Shown piece after piece: positions 25,709-34,973 of a DNA stretch of 64,000 nt; within the stretch, counting starts at the first letter, position 1, and each line of letters starts with the position of its first letter. The stretch is from NCBI GenBank assembly GCA_027485235.1, contig JAIXRJ010000046.1, positions 186,001 through 250,000 on the forward strand. The letters are read 5' to 3'. Under the pieces are notes generated by a model that worked only from the letters and a program-made list of their open reading frames with translations, was not told where the DNA came from and ran no database searches. Source of the stretch: Comamonadaceae bacterium (GTDB lineage: Bacteria > Pseudomonadota > Gammaproteobacteria > Burkholderiales > Burkholderiaceae_C). A program made the position numbers and the translations under genes.

Positions 25709-25723
25709 AGACCCTCAGGGTCT
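25709..25723. promoter_or_regulatory. Perfect palindrome AGACCCT-C-AGGGTCT before livH
   Basis: Seven-base arms around a single C lie 13-27 bases before the livH start codon, where a bound protein would block the transcript leader. It could be an operator or a hairpin that occludes translation initiation. I find no second copy elsewhere in the window by eye. Confidence 0.45.
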
Positions 25724-25791
25724 AAAACGATACCGAAAGCGGGGTTGAAACGCAGACCCCAAACCACTGAAATGAAGGCAAAAAGCCCATC

Positions 25792-25826
25792 CAAAAAGCC
25801 CGACAAACAGCTTGTTGATCGGGCCT
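25792..25826 (-). terminator. Intrinsic terminator after the acyl-CoA ligase gene
   Basis: On the minus strand GCCCGA (with further internal pairing of AACA and TGTT around a short loop) pairs with TCGGGC and is followed by five T. It ends the ligase transcript before the liv operon. Confidence 0.75.
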
Positions 25827-25877
25827 TAACCCAGCACAAACCCAGCGCGACTGACCCGATGCCGCATCCCCGTTTTG

Positions 25878-27506
25878 TCACACCTGGGGCAGCACGTAAT
25901 GGGCCAATTGCTCGCGCAAACGCGTCTTGAGCATTTTGCCGGTGCCGCCCAAGGGAATGGCTTCGACAAAGACCACATCGTCCGGGATCTGCCATTTGGC
26001 CGTCTTGCCTTCGTAAAAGGCCAACAGCGCTTCACGCGTAACCTCGGCCCCGGGCTTCTTGACCACGCACACGATCGGCCGCTCGTCCCACTTGGGGTGG
26101 CGCATGCCGATGCAAGCGGCCATGGCCACGGCGGGGTGGGCCATGGCAATGTTTTCCACATCGATCGAGCTGATCCACTCGCCACCCGACTTGATCACGT
26201 CCTTGCTGCGATCGGTGATCTGCATGAAGCCATCGGCGTCGATGGTGGCCACATCGCCGGTGGGGAACCAGCCGTCCACCAAGGGGCTGCCGCCTTCTTG
26301 TTTGTAATAAGAGGCAATCACCCAAGGGCCTTTGACCAGCAAGTCACCGGCCGATTTGCCGTCGTGCGGCAAGGCTTGGCCCTGCGCGTCCGCGATCTTC
26401 ATGTCAATGCCGAAAATGCAACGGCCTTGCTTCATGCGCAGCTTCATTTGCTGCTCGGCAGGCAGGCTCAGGTGTTTGTTTTTGAGGGTGCAGACGGTGC
26501 CCAGTGGGCTCATCTCGGTCATGCCCCAGGCGTGCAGCACGTCCACCTTGTAGCTTTGGCGGAAGGCGTCGATCATGGCGGGCGGGCAAGCCGAGCCACC
26601 AATCACGGTGCGATTGAGCGTGCTGAACTTCAGGCCTGCGGGCGCCATGTGGCCCAGCAGCATTTGCCACACGGTGGGCACGCCGGCGGCAAAGGTCACC
26701 CCCTCGGCCTCGATCAACTCGTACACCGACTTGCCGTCCAGCGCCGGGCCGGGGAACACCAGTTTGGCCCCCGCCATGGCCGCGCTGTAAGGGATACCCC
26801 AGGCGTTGACGTGGAACATGGGCACGACCGGCAAGATGGCATCCCGTGCCGAAATGCACATCGAGTCGGGTAACGCTGCGGCGTAGGCGTGCAGCACGGT
26901 GGAGCGGTGGCTGTACAAAGCGCCCTTGGGGTTGCCCGTGGTGCCGCTGGTGTAGCACAGGCTGCACGCGGTGTTTTCGTCGAGCTGCGGCCAGTTGTAG
27001 GTGCTCGGCTGCTGGCCCATCCAGGCCTCGTAGCTCAACAAATTGGGGATGCCGGTGTCAGCAGGCAGCTTGTCGGCGTCGCACAGAGCCACATAGTGGG
27101 TGATGGTTTTGCAATGGCTGTGCAGCGACTTCACCAGAGGCAAAAACGTCATGTCAAAGCACAGCACCTGGTCTTCGGCGTGGTTGGCGATCCAGGCCAT
27201 CTGCTCCGGATGCAGGCGCGGGTTGAGGGTGTGCAGGACGCGGCCCGAACCGCTCACGCCAAAGTACAGCTCCAAATGGCGGTAACCGTTCCAGGCGAGC
27301 GTGGCGATGCGGCTGCCCTGCGGCAGCTTTTGCGCATCCAGTGCATTGGCCACCTGGCGCGAACGGCGGGCCACTTGGGCCCAATCACTGCGGTGGATGT
27401 CACCTTCGACCCGTCGCGAAATGACCTCGCTGTCGCCGTGGTGTTGTTCGGCAAATTCAATCAAGGCAGAAATCAAAAGCGATTGCTGTTGCATCAATCC
27501 CAGCAT
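25878..27506 (-). CDS. AMP-forming acyl-CoA ligase (FadD/DmdB-like)
   Basis: A 542-residue member of the ANL superfamily that activates a carboxylic acid to its CoA thioester through an acyl-AMP. The P-loop is [10 protein letters not shown] (near residue 190), [10 protein letters not shown] is the A5-type motif, [11 protein letters not shown] and [15 protein letters not shown] are the hinge region, and [10 protein letters not shown] carries the catalytic lysine. The start region [11 protein letters not shown] resembles the DmdB group (3-methylmercaptopropionate ligases) and related fatty acid ligases. A ribosome-binding site (AGGAGA) precedes the ATG at 27506. Together with the DmdC-like dehydrogenase it hints at DMSP-derived or short fatty acid use; no DmdA is present in the window. 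Confidence 0.88.
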   Translation of the reverse strand: MLGLMQQQSLLISALIEFAEQHHGDSEVISRRVEGDIHRSDWAQVARRSRQVANALDAQKLPQGSRIATLAWNGYRHLELYFGVSGSGRVLHTLNPRLHPEQMAWIANHAEDQVLCFDMTFLPLVKSLHSHCKTITHYVALCDADKLPADTGIPNLLSYEAWMGQQPSTYNWPQLDENTACSLCYTSGTTGNPKGALYSHRSTVLHAYAAALPDSMCISARDAILPVVPMFHVNAWGIPYSAAMAGAKLVFPGPALDGKSVYELIEAEGVTFAAGVPTVWQMLLGHMAPAGLKFSTLNRTVIGGSACPPAMIDAFRQSYKVDVLHAWGMTEMSPLGTVCTLKNKHLSLPAEQQMKLRMKQGRCIFGIDMKIADAQGQALPHDGKSAGDLLVKGPWVIASYYKQEGGSPLVDGWFPTGDVATIDADGFMQITDRSKDVIKSGGEWISSIDVENIAMAHPAVAMAACIGMRHPKWDERPIVCVVKKPGAEVTREALLAFYEGKTAKWQIPDDVVFVEAIPLGGTGKMLKTRLREQLAHYVLPQV

Positions 27507-27613
27507 GGGGGGTCTCCTGTCCGTTGGGGTTTTTCAATCGGGTCATTGTGCACCCGAGTGCAAAGCCAACCCGACCTAAAACCCGCCAAACAGCGGGTGC
27601 TTGTCAAGGGCGT

Positions 27614-27619
27614 GACAAT
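27614..27619 (+). promoter_or_regulatory. GACAAT hexamer just before selO, possible -10 box of a leaderless transcript
   Basis: GACAAT is followed by CACACCCC and then the selO ATG, a spacing of 8 bases. No Shine-Dalgarno sequence is present between them, and the -35 region is weak. It matches the arrangement before rlhA and map, and that before trhO with 6 bases. Confidence 0.4.
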
Positions 27620-27627
27620 CACACCCC

Positions 27628-29175
27628 ATGTCATCTCCCCCTTTGGTCTCCCCCGTGAGCCACCCCCACGACTTGCCTGTGCTGAACTGGACGCACCGCC
27701 TGACCCAACTGGGCACCCGTTTTTTCACACCCTTGCAGCCCACACCCCTGGCCGCCCCGCGTTGGGCCGCCCGCAACGAGGCCTTGCGTGCCCAGCTGGA
27801 CTGGCCCGAACAGCTGTTTGACGACGATCACTTGCAAGCCTTGGCAGGCAATGCGCTCATGCCCGGCTCTCAGCCCTTGGCCACGGTCTACAGCGGCCAC
27901 CAGTTTGGTCAATGGGCGGGCCAGCTGGGCGACGGCCGCGCCATTTGGCTGGGGGAAGCCCAATCGGCGCAAGGCCCCCAAGAAATTCAGCTCAAAGGCG
28001 CAGGCCGCACGCCTTATTCGCGCGGAGGCGATGGCCGTGCTGTGCTGCGCTCGAGCATCCGCGAATATTTGTGCAGCGAAGCCATGCAAGGTCTGGGCAT
28101 CCCGACCACCCGGGCTTTGAGCCTGGTCGCTTCCCCTGAGCCGGTCCGCCGAGAAACCATGGAAACCGCCGCCGTGGTGGCCCGCGTGGCCCCCAGCTTC
28201 TTGCGTTTTGGTCACTTTGAACACTTCTCAGCTCAAGGCGACACTGACAGTTTGCGCGTCTTGGCCGACCATGCCATCACCCACCACCTGCCCGAGTGCC
28301 GCGAGCGCGCTGCGCTGTGGCAAGGCAATGTCTACGCGGCTTTGCTCGACGAGGTGCAAGAGCGAACCGCCAAGCTGTTGGCCCAGTGGCAAGCCGTGGG
28401 CTTCTGTCACGGCGTGATGAACACCGACAACATGAGCCTCTTGGGCCTGACCATCGACTACGGCCCATTCCAGTTCATGGACGGCTTTGACTCCGGTCAC
28501 ATCTGCAACCACTCCGACCACCAAGGGCGTTATGCCTATGGCCGCCAACCCAATGTGGCCTTTTGGAACTTGTACTGCCTGGCCCAGGCGCTGGCGCCCC
28601 TGATCGACGACCAGGAGATGACCTTGCAGGTGCTGGCCACTTACAAAACCCTGTTTCCCCGCTACCTGGGCGATGCCATGCGCGCCAAGTTAGGCCTGGT
28701 CGGCGCTTTGGCCCCAGAGTCCCTGCGCGAAGCCGACTGGACCTTGGTGGAAGACCTGATGCAACTCATGGCGACCGAGAAAGTGGACTTCACGGTGTTT
28801 TGGCGACAACTGAGCCAAGCGGTGGTGCAGCAATCCAAAGCCTCGACTTTGAATGATGCGGGCTGGAGCGCCGCGACCGATCTGGTGCTGGACCGCCCTC
28901 GCCTGCTGGAATGGCTCTCGCGCTACACCGAGCGGGCAGGCCCAATCCATTGGGCGGCCATGGGCGAGCAGATGTTGCGCTGCAACCCCAAGTTCGTGCT
29001 GCGCAACCACCTGGCCGAAGTGGCCATCCGCCAAGCCCAGGCGGGTGACTTCTCGGAGATCGACACCTTGTACAACTTGTTAAAGTCTCCTTTCGACGAG
29101 CATCCAGGCTTTGAAGCCTATGCCGACCTGCCGCCCGACTGGGCGGGCCAACTGGAAATCAGCTGTTCATCATGA
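27628..29175 (+). CDS. selO: Protein adenylyltransferase SelO
   Basis: A 515-residue SelO (YdiU/UPF0061) pseudokinase that transfers AMP from ATP to protein hydroxyl groups and is linked to oxidative stress. Family motifs are [20 protein letters not shown] near residue 90, [20 protein letters not shown] near 130, and [20 protein letters not shown] near 260, which carries the metal-binding residues. The C-terminus LEISCSS keeps the conserved cysteine that is selenocysteine in eukaryotic SelO. It overlaps msrB by 4 bases; coupling with a methionine sulfoxide reductase fits a redox role. It is divergent from the ligase gene. Confidence 0.95.
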   Translation: MSSPPLVSPVSHPHDLPVLNWTHRLTQLGTRFFTPLQPTPLAAPRWAARNEALRAQLDWPEQLFDDDHLQALAGNALMPGSQPLATVYSGHQFGQWAGQLGDGRAIWLGEAQSAQGPQEIQLKGAGRTPYSRGGDGRAVLRSSIREYLCSEAMQGLGIPTTRALSLVASPEPVRRETMETAAVVARVAPSFLRFGHFEHFSAQGDTDSLRVLADHAITHHLPECRERAALWQGNVYAALLDEVQERTAKLLAQWQAVGFCHGVMNTDNMSLLGLTIDYGPFQFMDGFDSGHICNHSDHQGRYAYGRQPNVAFWNLYCLAQALAPLIDDQEMTLQVLATYKTLFPRYLGDAMRAKLGLVGALAPESLREADWTLVEDLMQLMATEKVDFTVFWRQLSQAVVQQSKASTLNDAGWSAATDLVLDRPRLLEWLSRYTERAGPIHWAAMGEQMLRCNPKFVLRNHLAEVAIRQAQAGDFSEIDTLYNLLKSPFDEHPGFEAYADLPPDWAGQLEISCSS

Positions 29176-29579
29176 CGAAAATTGAAAAATCCGCACAAGA
29201 GTGGCGCGAGTTGCTGGCCGCCAAGGGCGCTGAAGCTGTGGCCTTTGCGGTCACGCGCCAAGCCGCCACCGAGCGCCCCTTCACGGGCAAATACGAGGGC
29301 CACTGGTCCCAAGGCACTTACCGCTGCATCTGCTGCGATGCGCCCTTGTTCAGCTCGGACACCAAATTCGACGCCGGCTGCGGTTGGCCCAGCTTTTCGC
29401 AAGCGGCCAGCGACAGCGCCATCGAAGAACGCGTGGATGTGAGCCATGGCATGAGACGGGTCGAAACCGTCTGCGCCCAGTGTGGCGCGCACTTGGGCCA
29501 TGTGTTCGAAGATGGCCCCGCCCCCACGGGCTTGCGATACTGCATGAACTCCGCTTCCTTGGACTTCCAGCCTTCCTGA
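29172..29579 (+). CDS. msrB: Peptide-methionine (R)-S-oxide reductase
   Basis: A 135-residue MsrB, which reduces the R form of methionine sulfoxide in proteins. Two CxxC pairs (CICC and CAQC) bind structural zinc, GCGWPSF is the substrate motif, and [11 protein letters not shown] near the end carries the catalytic cysteine. It has no signal peptide and is therefore cytoplasmic. The ATG overlaps the selO stop (ATGA), which suggests coupled translation. Confidence 0.96.
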   Translation: MTKIEKSAQEWRELLAAKGAEAVAFAVTRQAATERPFTGKYEGHWSQGTYRCICCDAPLFSSDTKFDAGCGWPSFSQAASDSAIEERVDVSHGMRRVETVCAQCGAHLGHVFEDGPAPTGLRYCMNSASLDFQPS

Positions 29580-29622
29580 ACGAACCCGGTTGCGCCCCTT
29601 GCGCAGCCCCACCACGCCTGCC

Positions 29623-30165
29623 ATGAAAATCCTCCTCGACTTTTTCCCCATCCTGCTGTTTTTTGGCGCGTACAAAATGGCCGATATCTACACCGCCACC
29701 GCGGTGCTGATGGGCGCAACTGTGCTGCAAACGGCCATCATTTACAAAATGGACGGCAAGCTGCAAACCATGCACAAGATCACACTGGTGCTGGTGCTGG
29801 GCTTTGGTGCGCTCACACTGGGCTTGCACGACGAGCGCTTCATCAAGTGGAAACCCACCTTGCTTTACTCGGGCTTGGCGATTGCCCTGGCCGTGGCGCA
29901 TTGGTTCTTGAAGAAAAACTTCCTGCACATGCTGCTGGGCACACAATTGCAGCTGCCCCACGCGGTGTGGAACCGGCTGAATTTGTCGTGGATGCTGTAC
30001 TGCCTGTTCATGGCCACCCTCAATGCCTATGTGGCGCACTACTTCAGCACCGAAGATTGGGTCAACTTCAAGCTCTGGGGCTATGCCTTCCCCTTGGTCT
30101 TTATCCTGGGCCAAGGCCTGTACATCGCGCGCTATTTGCCCAAAGGCGAGGACAAGCAGCCATGA
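29623..30165 (+). CDS. yciB: Inner-membrane septation protein (YciB/IspZ family)
   Basis: A 180-residue membrane protein of the YciB (IspZ, septation protein A) family with about five hydrophobic helices. The start [18 protein letters not shown] and the later [20 protein letters not shown] are characteristic. It acts in cell envelope maintenance and division in other proteobacteria. The ATG at 29623 gives the family N-terminus; a frame extension to 29590 is not supported. The gene overlaps bolA by ATGA. Confidence 0.94.
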   Translation: MKILLDFFPILLFFGAYKMADIYTATAVLMGATVLQTAIIYKMDGKLQTMHKITLVLVLGFGALTLGLHDERFIKWKPTLLYSGLAIALAVAHWFLKKNFLHMLLGTQLQLPHAVWNRLNLSWMLYCLFMATLNAYVAHYFSTEDWVNFKLWGYAFPLVFILGQGLYIARYLPKGEDKQP

Positions 30166-30434
30166 GCCAAGCCGCGTTGCCCCTGAGCGAACAAATCCAC
30201 GTCCGCCTGATCGAGCGCTTGCAAGCCACCGAGCTGCGCGTGATCGACGAAAGCGCCCAGCACGCGGGCCACATGGGGGCCAACGACAGTGGCGTGGGCA
30301 CGCACATGCGGGTGTGCATTGCGTCCCCCTTGTTTGCCGGCATCAGCCGCGTTCAGCGCCATCGCCTTGTGTATGATGCGCTGCAAGATTTCATTGACCA
30401 AGGCTTGCACGCCTTGGCCATCGAGCTGATCTGA
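30162..30434 (+). CDS. bolA: BolA family protein
   Basis: A 90-residue BolA-type protein with the class II KH-like fold. [20 protein letters not shown] is the family core (F-x-G-x-x-x-V-x-RH) with the conserved histidine, and LHALAIEL is the C-terminal strand. BolA proteins act with monothiol glutaredoxins in iron-sulfur trafficking or bind DNA. The start overlaps the yciB stop (ATGA). The gene order yciB-bolA-ppiC is common in betaproteobacteria. Confidence 0.92.
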   Translation: MSQAALPLSEQIHVRLIERLQATELRVIDESAQHAGHMGANDSGVGTHMRVCIASPLFAGISRVQRHRLVYDALQDFIDQGLHALAIELI

Positions 30435-30518
30435 TCCCGGGCCGTCCCATTAATGGTGACCGCCCCTTTTTTTGAACCCTTGACCCATGTCCGAGACCCC
30501 GTCTCTTAGGAAAACACG

Positions 30519-31292
30519 ATGAAAAAGCAAATGCTCAGCGCCGCTTTGGTGGCCTTGTTGGCAAGCCCTGTCCTGGCGCAAAACCTGGCGGTGGTCAACG
30601 GCAAACCTGTGCCTTCTTCGCGCGTCAAAGCGCTGCAACAGCAAGTGGAGGCTTCGGGCCGACCCGTCACCCCTGAAGTGCTGGACCAAATCAAGCAAGA
30701 GTTGATCGCCCGCGAAATTTTCATGCAAGAAGCCCGCAAAAGCGGCCTGGACGCCAGCGAGGACTTCAAAACCCAGTTGGAATTGGCCCGCCAAACCATC
30801 TTGATCCGCCAGTTGTTTGCCGATTTCCAGAAGAAAAACCCCGTCACGGACGCTGACATCAAGGCCGAGTACGACAAATTCGTCAAAGAAAATGGCGGCC
30901 AGGAATACCGCGCCCGCCACATCCTGGTGGAAAAAGAAGACGAAGCCAAAGCCCTGATCGCCGACATCAAAAAAGGCGGCAGCTTTGAAGACCTGGCCAA
31001 AAAGGCTTCCAAAGACCCAGGTTCGGGTGCCAACGGTGGCGACTTGGACTGGGCCGCTGCAGGCAGCTACGTGCCCGAGTTTTCGAATGCCATGACCAAG
31101 CTGGCCAAAGGTCAGATGACGGACACGCCCGTCAAAAGCCAGTTCGGATTCCACATCATCCGCGTCGATGACGTGCGTGAGGCCCAGTTGCCCAAGCTGG
31201 AAGAAGTCAAACCCCAAATCGCCCAGCAATTGCAGCAGCAAAAACTGAGCGCATACCAAGAAGGTTTGCGCAGCAAAGCCAAGATCCAGTGA
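30519..31292 (+). CDS. Periplasmic parvulin-type peptidyl-prolyl isomerase
   Basis: A 257-residue PpiC/SurA-like protein. A cleavable signal peptide (MKKQMLSAALVALLASPVLA) is followed by a SurA-like N-terminal helical region and a parvulin domain at about residues 125-220: YRARHILVEKEDEAKALIAD, then GGDLDWAAAGSYVPEF and QFGFHIIRVDD. It should assist folding of exported proteins. A ribosome-binding site (TTAGGAAA) precedes the ATG and a strong terminator follows, so the gene may be expressed alone or as the last gene after bolA. Confidence 0.92.
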   Translation: MKKQMLSAALVALLASPVLAQNLAVVNGKPVPSSRVKALQQQVEASGRPVTPEVLDQIKQELIAREIFMQEARKSGLDASEDFKTQLELARQTILIRQLFADFQKKNPVTDADIKAEYDKFVKENGGQEYRARHILVEKEDEAKALIADIKKGGSFEDLAKKASKDPGSGANGGDLDWAAAGSYVPEFSNAMTKLAKGQMTDTPVKSQFGFHIIRVDDVREAQLPKLEEVKPQIAQQLQQQKLSAYQEGLRSKAKIQ

Positions 31293-31311
31293 TCTGAGCT
31301 GAGCGCCCCTG

Positions 31312-31339
31312 AAAAAACGCGACTTCGGTCGCGTTTTTT
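31312..31339 (+). terminator. Intrinsic terminator after the parvulin gene
   Basis: AAAAAACGCGAC pairs perfectly with GTCGCGTTTTTT around a TTCG tetraloop. The A tract on one side and T tract on the other would allow termination in both directions. Confidence 0.93.
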
Positions 31340-31402
31340 GCTTTCTGTTTGTGACGAGGCGTTCGCTCTGGGGCTGCCCGAGTTGCCAACTTTGCAAGCT
31401 GT

Positions 31403-31408
31403 GATAAT
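31403..31408 (+). promoter_or_regulatory. GATAAT hexamer just before rlhA, possible -10 box of a leaderless transcript
   Basis: GATAAT is followed by CCCAAGCC and then the rlhA ATG at 31417. There is no purine-rich ribosome-binding site in the 8-base spacer, and the best -35 candidate (TTGCCA, 31383-31388) is at a short 14-base distance. Confidence 0.45.
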
Positions 31409-31416
31409 CCCAAGCC

Positions 31417-33387
31417 ATGCAGCCTCACCAACTCGAACTCCTCGCCCCCGCCCGCACCTTCGACATCGGCATCGAAGCCATCAACCATGGGGCGGACGCG
31501 GTCTACATTGGCGGCCCGTCTTTTGGGGCGCGGTCCACGGCGGACAACTCGGTGCAAGACATCGCCAAGTTGGTGCAATACGCCCACCGCTTTCACAGCC
31601 GCATTTTTGTCACGCTCAACACCATCTTGCGCGACGATGAATTGGAAGGTGCCCGCCAATTGGCTTGGCAGCTCTACGACGCCGGCGTGGACGCACTGAT
31701 CATTCAGGACATGGGCCTGCTGCAAATCGACATGCCGCCGATCCAGCTGCACGCCAGCACCCAGACCGACATCCGCACGCCCGAAAAAGCCCAGTTTTTG
31801 CAAGACGCGGGTTTGAGTCAGATCGTGCTGGCACGCGAGCTGACGCTGCCGCAGATCAGCGCGATCCGAGACGTGATCGACACCGAGCGCACCGTCATTG
31901 AATTCTTTGTGCACGGTGCTTTGTGTGTGGCCTACAGCGGCCAATGTTTCATCAGCCACGCCCACACCGGCCGCAGCGCCAACCGGGGTGACTGCTCGCA
32001 GGCTTGCCGCTTGCCTTATGAAGTCAAAGACGCACAAGGCCGCATTGTTGCGCACGACAAACATGTGTTGAGCATGAAGGACAACAACCAGAGCGAAAAC
32101 CTGCGCGATCTGGTGGACGCGGGCATTCGCAGCTTCAAGATCGAAGGCCGCTACAAGGACATGGCCTATGTGAAAAACATCACAGCCCATTACCGCAAGC
32201 TGTTTGACGAAGTGCTGAGCGAACGTCCCGAGCTGGCCGCCGCCTCGCACGGCCGCAGCACCTTCAGTTTCGAGCCCGACCCCAACCAGAACTTCAACCG
32301 CGAGTTCACCGACTACTTTGTGCAGGGCCGCAAAGAAGACATTGGCGCGTTTGACACGCCCAAAAACCCCGGCCAGCCGATTGGCTGGGTCAGCAAGGTC
32401 ACGGCTGAGCACGTTGAGATCACCACCGACGATCCGGCCACCGAGCTGCACAACGGCGACGGGCTTTGTTATTACGACCTGCAAAAAGAGCTGGTGGGGC
32501 TGCAGATCAACCGCGCCGAGGCCGCCAAAGCCAAGGGCGTTTGGCGTCTGTTCCCCAAAGACCCGATGGACGGCTTCAAGGACCTGCGCCAAGGCGTGCA
32601 GGTCAACCGCAACCGCGACATGAGCTGGGTGCGCACATTGGACAAAAAATCGGCCGAGCGCCGCATGGGTGTGTGGATGCAGCTCGCCGAAAGCGAGAGT
32701 GGTTTGCAACTGACCCTGACCGACGAAGCGGGCCACACCGGCACCGCTGCATTGGCCATCAGCTGGCAAGCCCCCAAAGACAGCGCCCAAGCCGAGGACA
32801 AGCTCAAAACCGCCTTGGGCAAATTGGGCGACACCCTGTTCGAGCCGCTGGATGTTCAAGTCGCCCTGCCCCGCCTCTGGTTTGTGCCCCCCTCACAACT
32901 CAACGCTTTGCGCCGCGACGCCGTGCAAGCCCTGGAAACAGCCCGCGCCCAGGGCCTGCACCGCCTGCCGCGTACCGTGCCGGTGGAGCCGCCTGTGGCT
33001 TACCCCGAAGACACGCTCAGCTATCTGGCCAATGTGTTCAACCAAAAGGCGCGCGACTTTTACGCCAAGCACGGCGTGAAAGTCATTGATGCGGCCTATG
33101 AAAGCCAAGAAGAATTGGGCGAAGTCAGCCTGATGATCACCAAACACTGCGTGCGCTTCAGCCTGAGCCTGTGCCCCAAACAAGCCAAGGGTGTGACCGG
33201 GGTGCAAGGCACCGTCAAGGCCGAGCCCATGCAACTGATCAACGGCAAGGAAAAGCTCACCCTGCGCTTTGACTGCAAGCCCTGCGAAATGCATGTGGTG
33301 GGCAAGATCAAAAAATCGGTGCGCAATGCGTTGCCGGAAAGTCCGGTGCAGTTTTACAAGACCCGACCGGTGGTGGGTTTGCATTGA
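31417..33387 (+). CDS. rlhA: 23S rRNA C2501 hydroxylation protein, U32 family
   Basis: A 656-residue member of the peptidase U32 family with the length and C-terminal extension of RlhA (YdcP), needed for 5-hydroxycytidine at position 2501 of 23S rRNA. TrhP/YegQ proteins are much shorter. The N-terminal barrel starts LELLAPARTFDIGIEAINHG. Cysteines at 170, 177, 193 and 197 (CVAYSGQC, GDCSQAC) are in the place where related U32 proteins bind a 4Fe-4S cluster. A collagenase-like second domain and a C-terminal domain follow. The start has no ribosome-binding site but a GATAAT 8 bases upstream. Confidence 0.87.
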   Translation: MQPHQLELLAPARTFDIGIEAINHGADAVYIGGPSFGARSTADNSVQDIAKLVQYAHRFHSRIFVTLNTILRDDELEGARQLAWQLYDAGVDALIIQDMGLLQIDMPPIQLHASTQTDIRTPEKAQFLQDAGLSQIVLARELTLPQISAIRDVIDTERTVIEFFVHGALCVAYSGQCFISHAHTGRSANRGDCSQACRLPYEVKDAQGRIVAHDKHVLSMKDNNQSENLRDLVDAGIRSFKIEGRYKDMAYVKNITAHYRKLFDEVLSERPELAAASHGRSTFSFEPDPNQNFNREFTDYFVQGRKEDIGAFDTPKNPGQPIGWVSKVTAEHVEITTDDPATELHNGDGLCYYDLQKELVGLQINRAEAAKAKGVWRLFPKDPMDGFKDLRQGVQVNRNRDMSWVRTLDKKSAERRMGVWMQLAESESGLQLTLTDEAGHTGTAALAISWQAPKDSAQAEDKLKTALGKLGDTLFEPLDVQVALPRLWFVPPSQLNALRRDAVQALETARAQGLHRLPRTVPVEPPVAYPEDTLSYLANVFNQKARDFYAKHGVKVIDAAYESQEELGEVSLMITKHCVRFSLSLCPKQAKGVTGVQGTVKAEPMQLINGKEKLTLRFDCKPCEMHVVGKIKKSVRNALPESPVQFYKTRPVVGLH

Positions 33388-33472
33388 ATCCCCACAGATG
33401 GGCAACCTTGAGATGGCTTCACACCAACTCAGAAACCCAAACGCCATCGACAACTTGAACCCAAAGAGCCTT

Positions 33473-33487
33473 GATTGCCACGCAATC
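33473..33487. promoter_or_regulatory. Palindrome GATTGC-CAC-GCAATC before the sensor kinase
   Basis: Perfect 6-base arms around CAC lie 15 bases before the kinase start codon. It may be an operator or a small hairpin in the leader. No clear promoter hexamers are seen in the 115-base gap after rlhA. Confidence 0.3.
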
Positions 33488-33502
33488 CATGGCCCGTGAC
33501 CC

Positions 33503-34906
33503 ATGGCTGTTTACAACGTTCACAGTCTTTTTGTTTTTTATTCTCTGGTCTCACTGTTGGGTGGCGCGATTGCCGTGGTTTGTTGGCGCAACCTGGACAC
33601 ATCGGCGCGTTATTGGACGGTGGCGACCTTGATCGCGGGTGTGACCAACCTGGCCACGGTGTTTCGCGCCGAATTGCCTCTTCTGTGGTCTTACAGCATT
33701 CCGATTGGCTTGACGGGCGCCTTGTTTGTGCTCATGGGATTGGGCATCCAGCGCTTGCACCGACCAGGACCGCCATGGCCTGCCCTGCTGGTGTTGGCCA
33801 TCGGCACGGTCGTTTTCATCGCCGTGATGGAGTGGTGCCGCATTCATGTGGGCTTGCGACTCACCGTGGTCTTGTCCGGCGGTCTTTTTGCGCTGACCTC
33901 TTTTTGGAGCAGCTACACCGCCCATGTCTACCACCGGCTCAGTGCCAACCGTTTTGCACGCCACATGTGCACCGTGATGATTGTTTTCGGGGTGGTCAAC
34001 CTGTTGCGCATACAAAGCACATTCACCGGCTGGGGTTTGGAGACTTTTGGCAAAGACGCCTGGACTTTGGCCATGTGGTCCACCCAGTTTTTGTTGGGCA
34101 TGCTGCGCTATATTCTGTACATCGCAATGCGCATCCAGCAGAGTGCCGATCAACGCCGCCAAGCTGCCGTGGCCCAGGCCCGGGAAGATGAAAGTCGTCG
34201 ATTGAGCCTTCAGCTGGCACAACAGGAACGCCAGCACGGTCTGGGCATCATGTCGGCTTCTTTTGCGCACGAATTGAACCAGCCCCTGGCGGTCATCCGC
34301 AACTTTTCAGAATTGCTGCAGCACCAGTTGCGCACCGGAACCCTGGACGCGGGCATGGCCCATGGGCTGCTGGACGAGATCATTGCCAACAACATCCGCG
34401 CTGCCGAAATCATCCGTCGCATCCGGAATTTCATCCAGCCGGCACAGCCGCACATGGAAACCATCGATCTGCGCGAGGTGGTGCAAGAAGTGTTGGCGCT
34501 GGTCGCCCCCGAATTGCTGCGGCGCAAGATCGAGCTGCTCAAGCCCACCATGCCCAACCCTGTTTGGCTCAGGGCCGATGCGATTGAGTTGTCGCAGGTC
34601 TTGTTCAATGTGCTGCGCAATGCCATGGAGGCCGTGCAAGGTGCAGACCAAGCTTGCATCGAACTCGCGCTGAGGGAAGGCGACGTTGACGTACAGCTTC
34701 GGGTTTACGACAGCGGCCCGGGCCTGTCTGAAGGCACGCTTGCGCAGGCTGGCGAGCCTTTTTTCACCACCAAAGCATCGGGGCTGGGCATGGGGCTGTC
34801 GATTTCCAAAAGCATTTTGGATCAATATGGCGGCCGCCTGACCTTGAGCAACACCGTACGCGGCACTTGCGCGCTCGTCTGTTTGCCACGGGCTGATCGC
34901 CGGTGA
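33503..34906 (+). CDS. Membrane-bound sensor histidine kinase, orphan
   Basis: A 467-residue kinase. The first 205 residues form about six or seven membrane helices with no large periplasmic domain (7TMR-like), so it may sense a signal in the membrane. A coiled coil (about 210-245) leads to the HisKA domain with the phosphorylated His256 in SFAHELNQPLAVI. The ATPase domain has the N box LFNVLRNAMEA, the G1 box VYDSGPGLS and the G2 box GLGMGLSISKSIL. No response regulator lies next to it on either side, so its partner is unknown. The start MAVYNVHSLF is placed directly before the first helix. Confidence 0.9.
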   Translation: MAVYNVHSLFVFYSLVSLLGGAIAVVCWRNLDTSARYWTVATLIAGVTNLATVFRAELPLLWSYSIPIGLTGALFVLMGLGIQRLHRPGPPWPALLVLAIGTVVFIAVMEWCRIHVGLRLTVVLSGGLFALTSFWSSYTAHVYHRLSANRFARHMCTVMIVFGVVNLLRIQSTFTGWGLETFGKDAWTLAMWSTQFLLGMLRYILYIAMRIQQSADQRRQAAVAQAREDESRRLSLQLAQQERQHGLGIMSASFAHELNQPLAVIRNFSELLQHQLRTGTLDAGMAHGLLDEIIANNIRAAEIIRRIRNFIQPAQPHMETIDLREVVQEVLALVAPELLRRKIELLKPTMPNPVWLRADAIELSQVLFNVLRNAMEAVQGADQACIELALREGDVDVQLRVYDSGPGLSEGTLAQAGEPFFTTKASGLGMGLSISKSILDQYGGRLTLSNTVRGTCALVCLPRADRR

Positions 34907-34933
34907 AAAAGGCCTGGACAGCACCGGCAGGCC
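34906..34933 (-). terminator. Intrinsic terminator after the SNF2 helicase gene
   Basis: On the minus strand GGCCTG pairs with CAGGCC around an 11-base loop and is followed by five T. It lies in the gap between the convergent kinase and helicase genes. Confidence 0.75.
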
Positions 34934-34973
34934 ATGACCTGATGGCCCTGGACTGAACGCGCAGGGCACCAGC

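Noticed and set aside
31207..32859. 550-codon minus-strand frame opposite rlhA
   Set aside because: Antisense shadow; rlhA on the plus strand has its conserved cysteines and length.
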